Assembly (NCBI RefSeq): GCF_014859695.1
Contig: NZ_JACUTS010000003.1
Location: 1-64,000, forward strand
Direction of reading: 5' to 3'
DNA: 64,000 bases
Source: Sulfurimonas sp.
GTDB lineage: Bacteria; Campylobacterota; Campylobacteria; Campylobacterales; Sulfurimonadaceae
Of this stretch, positions 17,617 to 25,514 are shown piece by piece (within the stretch, counting starts at the first letter, position 1; the number at the start of each line of letters is the position of its first letter). The notes under the pieces were generated by a model that saw only the letters and a list, made by a program, of their open reading frames with translations, did no database searches and was not told the DNA's origin. Both the position numbers and the translations under genes were made by a program.

Positions 17617-19734
17617 ATGCAATTACCCTTAAGCGATAGTGAAGTTGTAGATATATCTGATGATGAACTTTATTGTAAAAAACTTTATAGTGGTCTGTTG
17701 CAGGCTCAAGCTCTTGCGCATATAGGGCATTGGGAGCTTGATTTGGTAAACAACTCTCTATATTGGTCTGATGAAGTTTACCGTATTTTTGGTCTTGAGC
17801 CCCAAGAGTTTGAGGCTACTTATGAAGCGTTTTTAAAATATGTTCATCCCGAAGATATTGACATGGTAAACAATATGTACATGTCATCCCTTAAAGAGAA
17901 GCGCGGTTACTATGTTGAGCATCGCATTGTTCGTGAAAATGGCGAGATTGGGTTTGTCGAAGAGAGTTGTGAACATGAGTTTGACAAAGATGGAAATCCA
18001 CTGAAATCAATCGGTACGGTTCATGATATAACAAGACGCAAATATGCCGAAAATGAGCTTGTTTTGGCTTCTGCTGTTTTTGAAAAGATGAACGACGGAG
18101 TTCTAATAACAGATGCCGCTCAGCAAATAATTACCATAAATAGCGCATACAGCGAAATGTCCGGATACAACATCGAAGATATTAGGGGAAAAACTCCAAA
18201 CACATTTAGCTCTGGCTGGCATGACAAGCTCTTTTATAAAAATCTGTGGAGGGAGCTCAATAAAGAGGGGCACTGGAACGGTGAGATAATAGATAGACGA
18301 AAAAACGGTGAGCTCTATACCGCGGAGCTAAACATTATTGCTCTGCATGACAAAGAGGGCAATCTAACCAACTATATCTCCATAGTCAACGACATAAGCG
18401 AGAAGAAGAAAAAAGAGAGTTTGATCCATAATCTCGCCTATTTTGACGCGCTTACAAGCCTTCCAAACAGGGTTTTGTTTCAAGAGCGTGTTATAAATAA
18501 GATACCCTCACTTCAGAGAAACTCAAAAAAAATGGCGCTCTTTTTTATAGATATGGATAACTTTAAAAATATAAATGACACATTTGGGCACTTTACCGGG
18601 GACAAATTTTTAATTGAGGTGGCAAAATCTATCAAAGCAACTCTTCGCGATGAGGATACTTTGGCTCGCCTTGGCGGTGATGAGTTTACGGTAACGCTCG
18701 GTGATGCGGAATCTGTTTTAGACATAGCAGTGGTAGCAGAAAAAATAATAGAGAGATTTAGATCACCTGTAATAATAGAGGGCAGAGAGTTTTATACGGG
18801 AGCAAGCATCGGAATTAGCATCTATCCTGATGATGGAACAACTTATGAAGAGCTTGTTAAAGCAGCCGATACAGCGATGTATCAGGTAAAAGAGTCAGGA
18901 AAAAACTCCTATCAGTTTTATACGCAGTCAATGAACGAGAAGATAACGGAACGCTCGCTTATCGAGAATGACTTGCGCAGCGCAATAAACAGAAATGAGC
19001 TCTTTTTGGAGTACCAGCCAAAAGTAAATCTTAGGACAAAAAAAGTTTACGGTATGGAAGCGCTTATAAGATGGAATCACCCTGATATTGGGCTTATAAG
19101 ACCGGACAAATTTATAGGCATATCAGAAGAGACTGGTCAGATATCTCAAATAGGCTTATGGGTTGCAAGACAAGCAATAAGCGATGCAAAAGCGCTTTAT
19201 GACGAGGGAAAGAGGCTTGTTGTATCAATAAATGTGTCAAGCAAGCAGCTAAATGACGACTCCTTTATAAACGACATTTGCGCCATCGCGGATAATATCG
19301 GACTTGATAAGGGTTATATTGAGCTTGAAATTACAGAGAGTCATATTATGAAGGATGTAGACAAGGCGCTCTCTATCTTAAACGAGCTAAGCGAAAAGGG
19401 TTTTAAACTCTCTATTGATGATTTTGGAACGGGTTACTCCTCCCTTAGTTACTTAAAGAAACTACCTGCAAAAACGATTAAAATAGACCGCAGTTTTGTG
19501 CTTGATATTGACAAAGATGAGGATGACCGCTCCATCGTTGCGGCTATCATCGCAATGGCAAGATCTCTTGGCAAAGATGTTATTGCAGAGGGCTCAGAGA
19601 CGAAAGAGCATATAGAAGCACTGAAATCTCTGCACTGTTACCAGATTCAGGGATACTACTTCAGCAAGCCACTTAGGATAGAGAAATTTAGAGAGTTTAT
19701 TAAAGATTTTAAGGGTGATGGCAAGTCGGTATAG
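17617..19734 (+). CDS. PAS-PAS-GGDEF-EAL cyclic di-GMP protein
   Basis: A 705-residue soluble signalling protein. Two PAS domains (about 30-125 and 150-265) are followed by GGDEF (275-435) with an intact GGDEF motif near 353 and an EAL domain (450-695) with EALIRW near 480 and DDFGTGYSS near 605. The catalytic signature motifs of both enzymes are present, so it may make and break c-di-GMP, with the PAS domains selecting the activity. There are no membrane spans, so the signal is likely intracellular (redox, oxygen or a small ligand). GAGGAG precedes the ATG. It is monocistronic, followed by repeat copy 3. Confidence 0.93.
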   Translation: MQLPLSDSEVVDISDDELYCKKLYSGLLQAQALAHIGHWELDLVNNSLYWSDEVYRIFGLEPQEFEATYEAFLKYVHPEDIDMVNNMYMSSLKEKRGYYVEHRIVRENGEIGFVEESCEHEFDKDGNPLKSIGTVHDITRRKYAENELVLASAVFEKMNDGVLITDAAQQIITINSAYSEMSGYNIEDIRGKTPNTFSSGWHDKLFYKNLWRELNKEGHWNGEIIDRRKNGELYTAELNIIALHDKEGNLTNYISIVNDISEKKKKESLIHNLAYFDALTSLPNRVLFQERVINKIPSLQRNSKKMALFFIDMDNFKNINDTFGHFTGDKFLIEVAKSIKATLRDEDTLARLGGDEFTVTLGDAESVLDIAVVAEKIIERFRSPVIIEGREFYTGASIGISIYPDDGTTYEELVKAADTAMYQVKESGKNSYQFYTQSMNEKITERSLIENDLRSAINRNELFLEYQPKVNLRTKKVYGMEALIRWNHPDIGLIRPDKFIGISEETGQISQIGLWVARQAISDAKALYDEGKRLVVSINVSSKQLNDDSFINDICAIADNIGLDKGYIELEITESHIMKDVDKALSILNELSEKGFKLSIDDFGTGYSSLSYLKKLPAKTIKIDRSFVLDIDKDEDDRSIVAAIIAMARSLGKDVIAEGSETKEHIEALKSLHCYQIQGYYFSKPLRIEKFREFIKDFKGDGKSV

Positions 19735-19759
19735 AGGCTAGATTAGTGTCTGATTTTAA

Positions 19760-19857
19760 GATTCTCGAAAAACAAAGTTTTTCGTAGCTTTAGGGGGTTG
19801 TAGGGACATTTGTCCCTGCCATTAAAACGGACGCGTTCGTTTTAATGCGTAACATTA
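19760..19857 (+). repeat. three-hairpin dispersed repeat, copy 3
   Basis: Hairpins: CGAAAAAC-AAA-GTTTTTCG, AGGGACA-TT-TGTCCCT, and ATTAAAACG/CGTTTTAAT. Relative to copy 2, the second base pair of the third stem has changed from C-G to T-A on both sides, a compensatory change. The right end (AACATTAG, versus AACATCAG in the other copies) supplies the stop codon of the MTHFR-like gene on the minus strand. Confidence 0.87.
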
Positions 19858-20766
19858 GCTTAATATATTTTTAGCTAGTCCAAACTGATTTGCAGTCATT
19901 AGATGAATTTTCGGATGGAGTGCTTTTAGCTCTAAAAAGAGATTTTTGCTAAGTTCAAAACCAACTCTATACTCTTCCTCTGCTCCTTTTTCATGCGCAT
20001 CTCTTAAGGCTTCAATCCACGCGTCAGGAACATCTATACCAGGTACATGTGCAGATAAGAATTGTGCAGTTCTTAGTTTTGTAATAGGAAATATTCCCAA
20101 AATAAGCTCAGCACTTCTGTTTTCGTTACAGCACGCTTCGTTTGCCGCTTCTTTTAGCTCAAGTAGCAGTTTTGCATTTTGAAGGTCATAAACAGGTTGC
20201 GTAATGATTCCTAGCGCGCCATGTTTTATCTTTTTTTGCATCTTTCTTTGGAGCGTCTTAGGATTTTTTGCATAAGAGTTTACGACGGCAAAAGGGTAGA
20301 TCTCCTTTGGTTTATGCGAGAGGGGTTTTCCCGCATAATCAATTTCGCTGTTAAAACATGAGACAATTTCAAGCAAAAGTGTACTGTCCGCTTCAAAAAC
20401 ACCCTTTGTGTGTGGCTGATCGGAGATAGATGCAGGATCACCGGTTAGCGCTAAAATGGCTCTTACATCCACCTCGTTTGCTCCCAATAAATCCGATTGA
20501 AGAGCAATTTTATTTCTATCACGCATACTCATAGTTGCAATTACGGGCTTATTAAATCTCTCTTGAAGCATCTTTGCCGCAAAAAGGGAGTTGTATTTTA
20601 ACTTCGCAAGAGGATTGTCTGTAGTCGTAAAGCCGTCTACTAGCTTATCAAGTCCAAGCTCTGCTATTGTCTCAATGATAGGTAAGAAAACAGGGGAGTG
20701 CCCCGGAGTCGTCTCTAACGAGATATAAGTATCGTTTTTTAGTTTATTTATAAGTTCATTAAACAA
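19855..20766 (-). CDS. methylenetetrahydrofolate reductase family protein
   Basis: A 303-residue TIM-barrel protein of the MTHFR family, which reduces 5,10-methylene-THF to 5-methyl-THF with a flavin cofactor. Supporting segments are LETTPGHSP at the N-terminus, DGFTTTDNP near 40, the ALTGDPAS loop near 107, and GIITQPVYDL near 183, the family's substrate strand. GDP and TQPVYD are MTHFR hallmarks; the N-terminus diverges from classical MetF (usual EFFPP replaced by ETTPG). It could therefore serve a variant C1 pathway. Its stop lies in repeat copy 3. It is divergent from serB. Confidence 0.82.
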   Translation of the reverse strand: MFNELINKLKNDTYISLETTPGHSPVFLPIIETIAELGLDKLVDGFTTTDNPLAKLKYNSLFAAKMLQERFNKPVIATMSMRDRNKIALQSDLLGANEVDVRAILALTGDPASISDQPHTKGVFEADSTLLLEIVSCFNSEIDYAGKPLSHKPKEIYPFAVVNSYAKNPKTLQRKMQKKIKHGALGIITQPVYDLQNAKLLLELKEAANEACCNENRSAELILGIFPITKLRTAQFLSAHVPGIDVPDAWIEALRDAHEKGAEEEYRVGFELSKNLFLELKALHPKIHLMTANQFGLAKNILS

Positions 20767-20782
20767 AAAGCATCCTAAATGG

Positions 20783-20800
20783 TATAATTGCGCAATTATA
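20783..20800. promoter_or_regulatory. palindromic divergent promoter
   Basis: The perfect 18-bp palindrome TATAATTGCGCAATTATA lies between the divergent MTHFR-like and serB genes. It presents a consensus TATAAT -10 box on each strand, so both promoters overlap and could compete or share one symmetric regulator. Predicted starts lie about 20-25 nt before each coding region. Confidence 0.65.
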
Positions 20801-20819
20801 ACTAAAGAGAGAAGAATAT

Positions 20820-21449
20820 ATGCTAAAACTGGCTGTTTTTGATTTTGATTCTACGCTGATGGACGGCGAGACGATAGATTTTTTTGCTGAAGAGTTGGGG
20901 CTTGGAGAGCAGGTGGGCAAAATAACGGAAGCTGCTATGAGCGGTGAACTTGATTTTTTTGAATCGCTTCAGCAGAGAGTAGGACTTTTAAAAGGACTAG
21001 AGTACAGCGTAGTAGAAAAAATCAGTCAAAATTTGCCTTACATGAGGGGAGCAAAAGAGACCATAGCCGAGCTCAAGAGCATGGGTATGAAAGTCGTCTG
21101 TTTTAGCGGCGGGTTTAGAAGTGCTACCGGATATGCAAAAAACATCTTAGGTTATGATGCCGATTTTTCAAACGTACTGCACCATAAAAATCAGATACTT
21201 ACCGGTCTTGTCGGCGGAGATATGATGTTTAACTACTCAAAAGGCGACATGTTGATTCGTTTGCAGGGTTTACTTGGAGTAAGAGAGGATGAAACACTAG
21301 TATGCGGGGATGGGGCAAATGACCTCTCCATGTTTGCACATGCCGGAACAAGAGTCGCTTTTTGTGCAAGAGAAATTTTACGTAAAGAAGCAAATATAGT
21401 TATTGAGACAAAAGACTTAACACAAATATTAGGAAAAATACAATGCTAG
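20820..21449 (+). CDS. serB: phosphoserine phosphatase
   Basis: SerB performs the last step of serine synthesis. The 209-residue HAD hydrolase has motif I DFDST at residues 8-12 (nucleophile and acid aspartates), motif II FSGGF near 97, the motif III lysine in NYSKGD near 141, and motif IV CGDGANDLSM near 161. There is no N-terminal ACT domain. AGAGAAGAATAT precedes the ATG. The stop overlaps the next small gene by 7 nt. Confidence 0.92.
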   Translation: MLKLAVFDFDSTLMDGETIDFFAEELGLGEQVGKITEAAMSGELDFFESLQQRVGLLKGLEYSVVEKISQNLPYMRGAKETIAELKSMGMKVVCFSGGFRSATGYAKNILGYDADFSNVLHHKNQILTGLVGGDMMFNYSKGDMLIRLQGLLGVREDETLVCGDGANDLSMFAHAGTRVAFCAREILRKEANIVIETKDLTQILGKIQC

Positions 21450-21766
21450 AAAACAGTGTCTGGAGACAGTACAACAAAGAGAATAGTTTTAGAGAGATGT
21501 TGGCGCAATATTGCAGACTTGCTTTAGTCGATATGATAGAAGATGACAAGGCTCTTTACGCGGTGCTTAAAGCAAAGCTTACAAAAAAAGAGCTAAGACT
21601 TTTTGCCATGGATAGTGCCAGCATGAGTGATGATGCGATAAAAACAGAGTTTGCTTATGATGACGATGAGTTAGAGAAAGCTAAATTTAAACTCTATAAA
21701 AAACTAAAACAAGACAAAGTGCGTTTAGACTTTAGAGCAACAAATGCTTATAGTGAAGATATCTAA
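21443..21766 (+). CDS. unknown small helical protein coupled to serB
   Basis: I do not recognise this 107-residue protein. It is predicted soluble, largely helical and charged, with segments such as KAKLTKKELRLFAMD and DDELEKAKFKLYKKLKQDK that could pack as a helical hairpin. It overlaps serB by 7 nt and ends 4 nt before a convergent gene, so it is expressed with serB. The overlap and absence of stop codons support a genuine gene. A role with serine metabolism is not implied by sequence. Confidence 0.7.
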   Translation: MLENSVWRQYNKENSFREMLAQYCRLALVDMIEDDKALYAVLKAKLTKKELRLFAMDSASMSDDAIKTEFAYDDDELEKAKFKLYKKLKQDKVRLDFRATNAYSEDI

Positions 21767-21769
21767 GGA

Positions 21770-23488
21770 CTAATTATCAAAGAGGATAATCTTAAACGTG
21801 ACTCTTCTTGATCTCTTTTTGTCTTCAACCTCATTGAGCATGATTTTTTTAGAAAAACTAAGACCGCTTCCTTTGAGAATTTCTGAAAGCCACTTTTTTG
21901 TTTTCTCGTCTTGGTTGTTAAATATGTGGCTAAGTGTTGCAAACGAGCGGTTCATGGATAACCGCTCATTGTTTAGGTAACCGCTTGAAAAATCACTCGT
22001 ACCCCATTCACTTGATGTGTGACCGTTGATTTCGAGTGCTTTTATATGCTCTTTGTTTTTGTATAAAAATGCTAAAAGTTTTTTGCCAAAGCTATCTAAA
22101 AACTTCTTTTGAGGGTTCGTCAACATATGTTTTCCAATCTCAAAATACAAACTTTCACTGCTAAAATTGATAGACAAATCATCTCTTAGAGTCAGTGAAT
22201 TTGCTTTTATCTCATCTTTAAAAAGTTCCGCGAGTTGCGCATAAAAATTTGTTACACTGTTTGATATTTGGGACATTGTGAGGTCTCGGTTTAGTTTTAA
22301 GAGCCACATGTTTGTCTCCTGAGACTCTTTGTTTGTGTGAACTCCGGCAACTGCGATTTTAGAGTCGTGAAGTACATCAAGTGCATGAAAAGAGTCGAAA
22401 TCCACAGAGCCGTAATGCTCCTGAAGCAGCAGGGAAAACTTTGCATCAAGAAGCATTACAAGCCCGTCCGTATCATAACTATCTTGGACATGACCGACAG
22501 CTGCAAGCCTGCCATCAGAGTACTCATCAATATCTTTTAAAACACTTGAGTATGTCGTATAAATAGTCTTATCTTGCAAGATGTTTTTTTGCAGATCAAC
22601 TTTTAGAAGCCTGATCTGCTCTTTGTTCATCTCGTCTTTTTGAGAGAGAGAGACAACAAATGCAGAGTCTCTTAGTTTGATGATTTTATGAGGAGTAATT
22701 CTCTTCTCTTCAATCTTTTCATAGAGCCAAATCTTGTCGCCATGCTCGGTAATTCTCATAAGAGAGGCTCCCGTTTGCTTCCCTTTGTTCACTTTGCCCA
22801 AAACAACAATTGAACCGTCATCCGCTTCTGCCGCGTCAATACCCGTGTCATCGTCATAAGAGCCGTATCTTTTGCTCCAAAGCATTGTGCCATTTTGTGA
22901 GAATCTAGCAACATATATATCATTTAAGCCAAGACCGTTGCTGAAAACATCATAGCTCTGGTTTTGTGAAGCTGCTGAAGAGCCTACCGCGAGAACACCG
23001 CCATCACGAAGAGAGACTAGCTTGCTCAGTTTGTCGTGGTTAGGTGTTCCAAACTCCGATGCAAATATTTTGTTCGCATGAGAGTCCAGTTTTAGAAGCA
23101 CTAAAGAGCCACTTAGTGTGTGCCCTCCGATAAAGTAGCCATTCTCGGGAGTCTTTACAAGGCTTACCGCTTCATTGAAATTTGCGAGATTCATAGATTT
23201 TCTAAGCGAGATATTTGCACTGTTATCAACTTTTACAAGATGCATCTGCGAACCGTGGGCATTTGATAAAGAGGAGAGATAATCAAAAGCATTACTGTAT
23301 GTAGCAGAATCATTTGATGAGCTATCTTTGTACTCTTTTATAAAGCCAACCGCAGAGATAGAGCGGTCATAATCCTCAGCTACATCAACCAAAGCATTAT
23401 TGAACTTCTCATCTATAATGATTGAAAAATCAGTTGTTTTTGCGTATATGTAAGAGGTAAGCAATAGAAGAGTCAGAATATAGTGCAT
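21770..23488 (-). CDS. exported protein with beta-propeller-like repeats and OmpA-like C-terminus
   Basis: A 572-residue protein with an N-terminal signal peptide (MHYILTLLLLTSYIYA). Repeated strands of about 45-55 residues follow, of the form 'GG.L..GS......D..L..L...G...W...YG', visible near 110, 150, 200 and 330; these suggest a propeller-like fold. An OmpA-type peptidoglycan-binding domain lies near 440-572 (segments LEINGHTSSEWG and NERLSMNRS). The product should sit in the periplasm, held to the cell wall. It is monocistronic and converges on the serB partner with a 3-nt gap. Function is unknown. Confidence 0.8.
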   Translation of the reverse strand: MHYILTLLLLTSYIYAKTTDFSIIIDEKFNNALVDVAEDYDRSISAVGFIKEYKDSSSNDSATYSNAFDYLSSLSNAHGSQMHLVKVDNSANISLRKSMNLANFNEAVSLVKTPENGYFIGGHTLSGSLVLLKLDSHANKIFASEFGTPNHDKLSKLVSLRDGGVLAVGSSAASQNQSYDVFSNGLGLNDIYVARFSQNGTMLWSKRYGSYDDDTGIDAAEADDGSIVVLGKVNKGKQTGASLMRITEHGDKIWLYEKIEEKRITPHKIIKLRDSAFVVSLSQKDEMNKEQIRLLKVDLQKNILQDKTIYTTYSSVLKDIDEYSDGRLAAVGHVQDSYDTDGLVMLLDAKFSLLLQEHYGSVDFDSFHALDVLHDSKIAVAGVHTNKESQETNMWLLKLNRDLTMSQISNSVTNFYAQLAELFKDEIKANSLTLRDDLSINFSSESLYFEIGKHMLTNPQKKFLDSFGKKLLAFLYKNKEHIKALEINGHTSSEWGTSDFSSGYLNNERLSMNRSFATLSHIFNNQDEKTKKWLSEILKGSGLSFSKKIMLNEVEDKKRSRRVTFKIILFDN

Positions 23489-23665
23489 AGTACTACTTTT
23501 TATTTTTTAAGTAGCAAAAAATATTCCTAAATTATATGAGAGTTTGTTTGTGAGAAAGTTGTGTGGGTAAAAGTTATTTTAAAATGAGAGATTAGTTATT
23601 GGTATTACCTGACCCCTTATCTTTGTCACGGTCACATGACAATAAGAACAAGAAGCCCTCATTAG

Positions 23666-23820
23666 AAAAGTGGAGGTTCATTCACAGGGGTGTTATTTAA
23701 AATAATTATTAATCATATTTATTGAGCTTCAAATGACTCAATACTTACCAATATTTTTTCACTGTCATCTGTTGTTTGTACTAAATTAAATTACACCCCT
23801 GTGAATGAATCTCCACTTTT
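23666..23820. mobile_element. 155-bp segment bounded by 33-bp inverted repeats (IS remnant or MITE-like)
   Basis: The left end (23666-23698) starts AAAAGTGGAGGTTCATTCAC. The right end (23788-23820) is its reverse complement with two mismatches over 33 bp. About 89 bp of A+T-rich DNA without a reading frame lies between. This looks like paired ends of an insertion sequence whose interior was lost, or a small non-autonomous element. It fills part of the 473-bp non-coding gap before brnT. No transposase fragment was seen. Confidence 0.65.
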
Positions 23821-23873
23821 GACTACTTTAAAATTACACCCCTGTGAATGAATCTCCACTTTTGACTACTTTT
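23788..23873 (+). repeat. tandem duplication of the inverted-repeat end
   Basis: The right end of the element, extended with GACTACTTT, is present twice in tandem with a period of 43 bp (23788-23830 and 23831-23873); the two copies are identical over nearly their whole length. Tandem ends can arise from failed transposition or from slippage and indicate recent activity. Confidence 0.75.
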
Positions 23874-23909
23874 AAAATCATAGACTTTGAGAGTTTTATA
23901 AAATTTATT

Positions 23910-23938
23910 TTGACAATTTGTTTTTAAATGTATATAAT
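23910..23938 (+). promoter_or_regulatory. consensus sigma-70 promoter of brnT-brnA
   Basis: TTGACA (23910-23915), exactly 17 nt, then TATAAT (23933-23938). This is a perfect consensus promoter, stronger than usual for this genome, about 24 nt upstream of the brnT start. The -10 overlaps an inverted repeat that could be its operator. Confidence 0.8.
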
Positions 23939-23949
23939 AGCAATATACA
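23929..23949. promoter_or_regulatory. inverted-repeat operator over the brnTA -10 box
   Basis: TGTATAT-AATAGCA-ATATACA is a perfect 7-bp inverted repeat with a 7-nt spacer covering the -10 box and start region. Type II antitoxins with ribbon-helix-helix domains, such as BrnA, bind such sites to repress their own operon, so this is the likely autoregulatory site (inference). Confidence 0.6.
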
Positions 23950-23961
23950 CAAAGGGAATCT

Positions 23962-24279
23962 ATGGCGTTTGAATGTTTAGACTTAGATGAGTTGATTGGC
24001 TTTGAGTGGGATGATGGTAATATTTTGAAAAATGAGACAAAGCATGGTTTAAAGTGGCAAATCATAGAGGAAATTTTCTTTAATGAGCCATTGGTTTTAC
24101 TTGAAGACAAAAGCCATTCATCCGATGATGAGTGTAGATGTGCTGCGCTTGGATATACCAACGAAAAAGAGCTTACTACAGTCATCTTTACAAAACGAAA
24201 AAATAAAATTAGGGTTATATCCGCAAGACCTATGAGCAAAAAGGAGAAAATTATATATGAAAACTTTACCAAAATTTAA
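23962..24279 (+). CDS. brnT: BrnT-family ribonuclease toxin
   Basis: A 105-residue toxin of the BrnT (DUF497) family, RelE-like-fold ribonucleases that stop growth by cutting RNA. Family landmarks are clear: FEWDDGN near 14, NETKHGL near 24, the SSDDECR segment near 53, TVIFTKR near 72 and IRVISARPMSKKE near 83-95, whose arginines belong to the active site. AAAGGG precedes the ATG. The gene lies first in the operon, before its antitoxin, and overlaps it by 23 nt. Full length with no visible lesion. Confidence 0.92.
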   Translation: MAFECLDLDELIGFEWDDGNILKNETKHGLKWQIIEEIFFNEPLVLLEDKSHSSDDECRCAALGYTNEKELTTVIFTKRKNKIRVISARPMSKKEKIIYENFTKI

Positions 24280-24511
24280 AGACCAGAACGAAGAGACGGC
24301 GTTTTGGGAAAAAAACGATGTGACTGATTTTTTTGATGTCAAAAACGCAAAGGTTGTACGCTTTAGCAATCTTAAAAAAAGTACCAAAACCATATCGCTA
24401 AGACTTCCTGAGGATATGCTTGAGACTATAAAAGTAAGAGCAAATGCGCTAGATGTTCCTTACCAGTCATTTATAAAGATGCTCCTTCAAAAAGAGTTAT
24501 CAATATCTTGA
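24257..24511 (+). CDS. brnA: BrnA-type ribbon-helix-helix antitoxin
   Basis: An 84-residue antitoxin. The N-terminal half (1-45) should wrap the toxin. The C-terminal part (about 46-84: TISLRLPEDMLETIKVRA, then the turn and IKMLLQKEL) is a ribbon-helix-helix DNA-binding domain. It starts inside the brnT gene (23-nt overlap), which ensures coupled synthesis. It probably represses the brnTA promoter through the inverted repeat at 23929-23949. A terminator-like hairpin follows at 24637. Confidence 0.88.
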   Translation: MKTLPKFKDQNEETAFWEKNDVTDFFDVKNAKVVRFSNLKKSTKTISLRLPEDMLETIKVRANALDVPYQSFIKMLLQKELSIS

Positions 24512-24636
24512 ACAAGCGGTTTTTTGCAAAGTTAAAGGAACTTAATATTGAAATAATTGATAGGTCTAATATGATAGATTATTTTGGGAGTTTGGAGTGA
24601 TTATAGAGTAGAATTTATATAGTAATATTAGAAAAC

Positions 24637-24657
24637 AAGCCCCTTTTTTAGGGGCTT
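24637..24657. terminator. bidirectional terminator between brnA and rpsR
   Basis: AAGCCCC-TTTTTTA-GGGGCTT forms a 7-bp G+C-rich stem between the ends of brnTA (plus strand) and the rpsF-ssb-rpsR operon (minus strand). On the minus strand it is followed by TGTTTTC, so it fits best as the terminator of the ribosomal operon. Confidence 0.8.
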
Positions 24658-24666
24658 AAGTTAAAC

Positions 24667-24930
24667 CTATTTTAGGTTTTCGAACGGTGCAGTTACAACT
24701 GTTTTTCTAGTTACTGTATAAGGAACTAATGCCGCGGCACGAGCTCTTTTAATAACTGTTGAGATCATGTCTTGGTGACGTTTACAGTTACCTGTTAAAC
24801 GACGTGGCATGATTTTATATCTTTCTGAAAGAGAGAAGCGAAGTGCTCCTACATCTTTATAATCCATGAAGTCAACTTTTGCTTCACAGTACTTACAGTA
24901 TCTTTTTTTATACTTTCTTCTTTCTGCCAT
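24667..24930 (-). CDS. rpsR: 30S ribosomal protein S18
   Basis: An 87-residue basic protein with the S18 core [20 protein letters not shown] and [19 protein letters not shown]. It carries a CKYC pair near residues 16-19 that may bind zinc. It binds 16S rRNA with S6, encoded by rpsF in the same operon. Last gene of rpsF-ssb-rpsR, 27 nt after ssb. Confidence 0.97.
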   Translation of the reverse strand: MAERRKYKKRYCKYCEAKVDFMDYKDVGALRFSLSERYKIMPRRLTGNCKRHQDMISTVIKRARAAALVPYTVTRKTVVTAPFENLK

Positions 24931-24957
24931 GGTATTTCCTTTTGTTATCTATTATTT

Positions 24958-25479
24958 CTAAAACGGAATTTCATCTTCATCAATGTCTATCTCAGGGATA
25001 GAGTTGCTGTTTGGCATCTGCTTATTTTGTCCATAAGAGGGCTGTTGTTGTGTGTTAGTCGGCTGCTGGTAGCTTTGGGGCTGCTGAGAAGCATAGCCGC
25101 CTTGCTGCCCTGTTTGGCTCTGTTGTGCAGGATAATTGCCGCCGTTTTGAGCATCACCCTTGGAGTCTAACATCTGCATAGTTTCTACAACAACAGAGTG
25201 CTTAGAGCGCTTCTGTCCGTTTTGATCTACCCATTGATCAAAGTTAAGTCTACCTTCTACCAGGATTTTACTCCCTTTTCTAAGGTACTGATTGGCAATC
25301 TCTGCGCTTCTTGCAAAGAATGTAATATCTACAAAACAGACTTCCTCTTTTTTTTCACCGTTAACGGTAAATTTGCGGCTCGTTGCAATAGCAGTATTTG
25401 CTATTGCCATTCCGCCTTGGGAGTATCGAAGTTCTATGTCTCTAGTTAGATTTCCAACCAAAATAACTTTGTTGTACAT
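24958..25479 (-). CDS. ssb: single-stranded DNA-binding protein
   Basis: A 173-residue SSB. The OB-fold domain occupies residues 1-110 (KVILVGNLTRDIELRYS, LVEGRLNFDQW). A low-complexity linker rich in Q, G, S and Y follows, ending in the acidic tip DEDEIPF that docks replication and repair partners. It lies between the two ribosomal genes, an arrangement common across bacteria. Confidence 0.97.
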   Translation of the reverse strand: MYNKVILVGNLTRDIELRYSQGGMAIANTAIATSRKFTVNGEKKEEVCFVDITFFARSAEIANQYLRKGSKILVEGRLNFDQWVDQNGQKRSKHSVVVETMQMLDSKGDAQNGGNYPAQQSQTGQQGGYASQQPQSYQQPTNTQQQPSYGQNKQMPNSNSIPEIDIDEDEIPF

Positions 25480-25514
25480 GAGTTTTCCTTGTTTTTTTTA
25501 GGCGTTAGCCACAA

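Noticed and set aside
23788-23873. CRISPR array
   Set aside because: Only two adjacent identical 43-bp units with no variable spacers; this is a tandem duplication.
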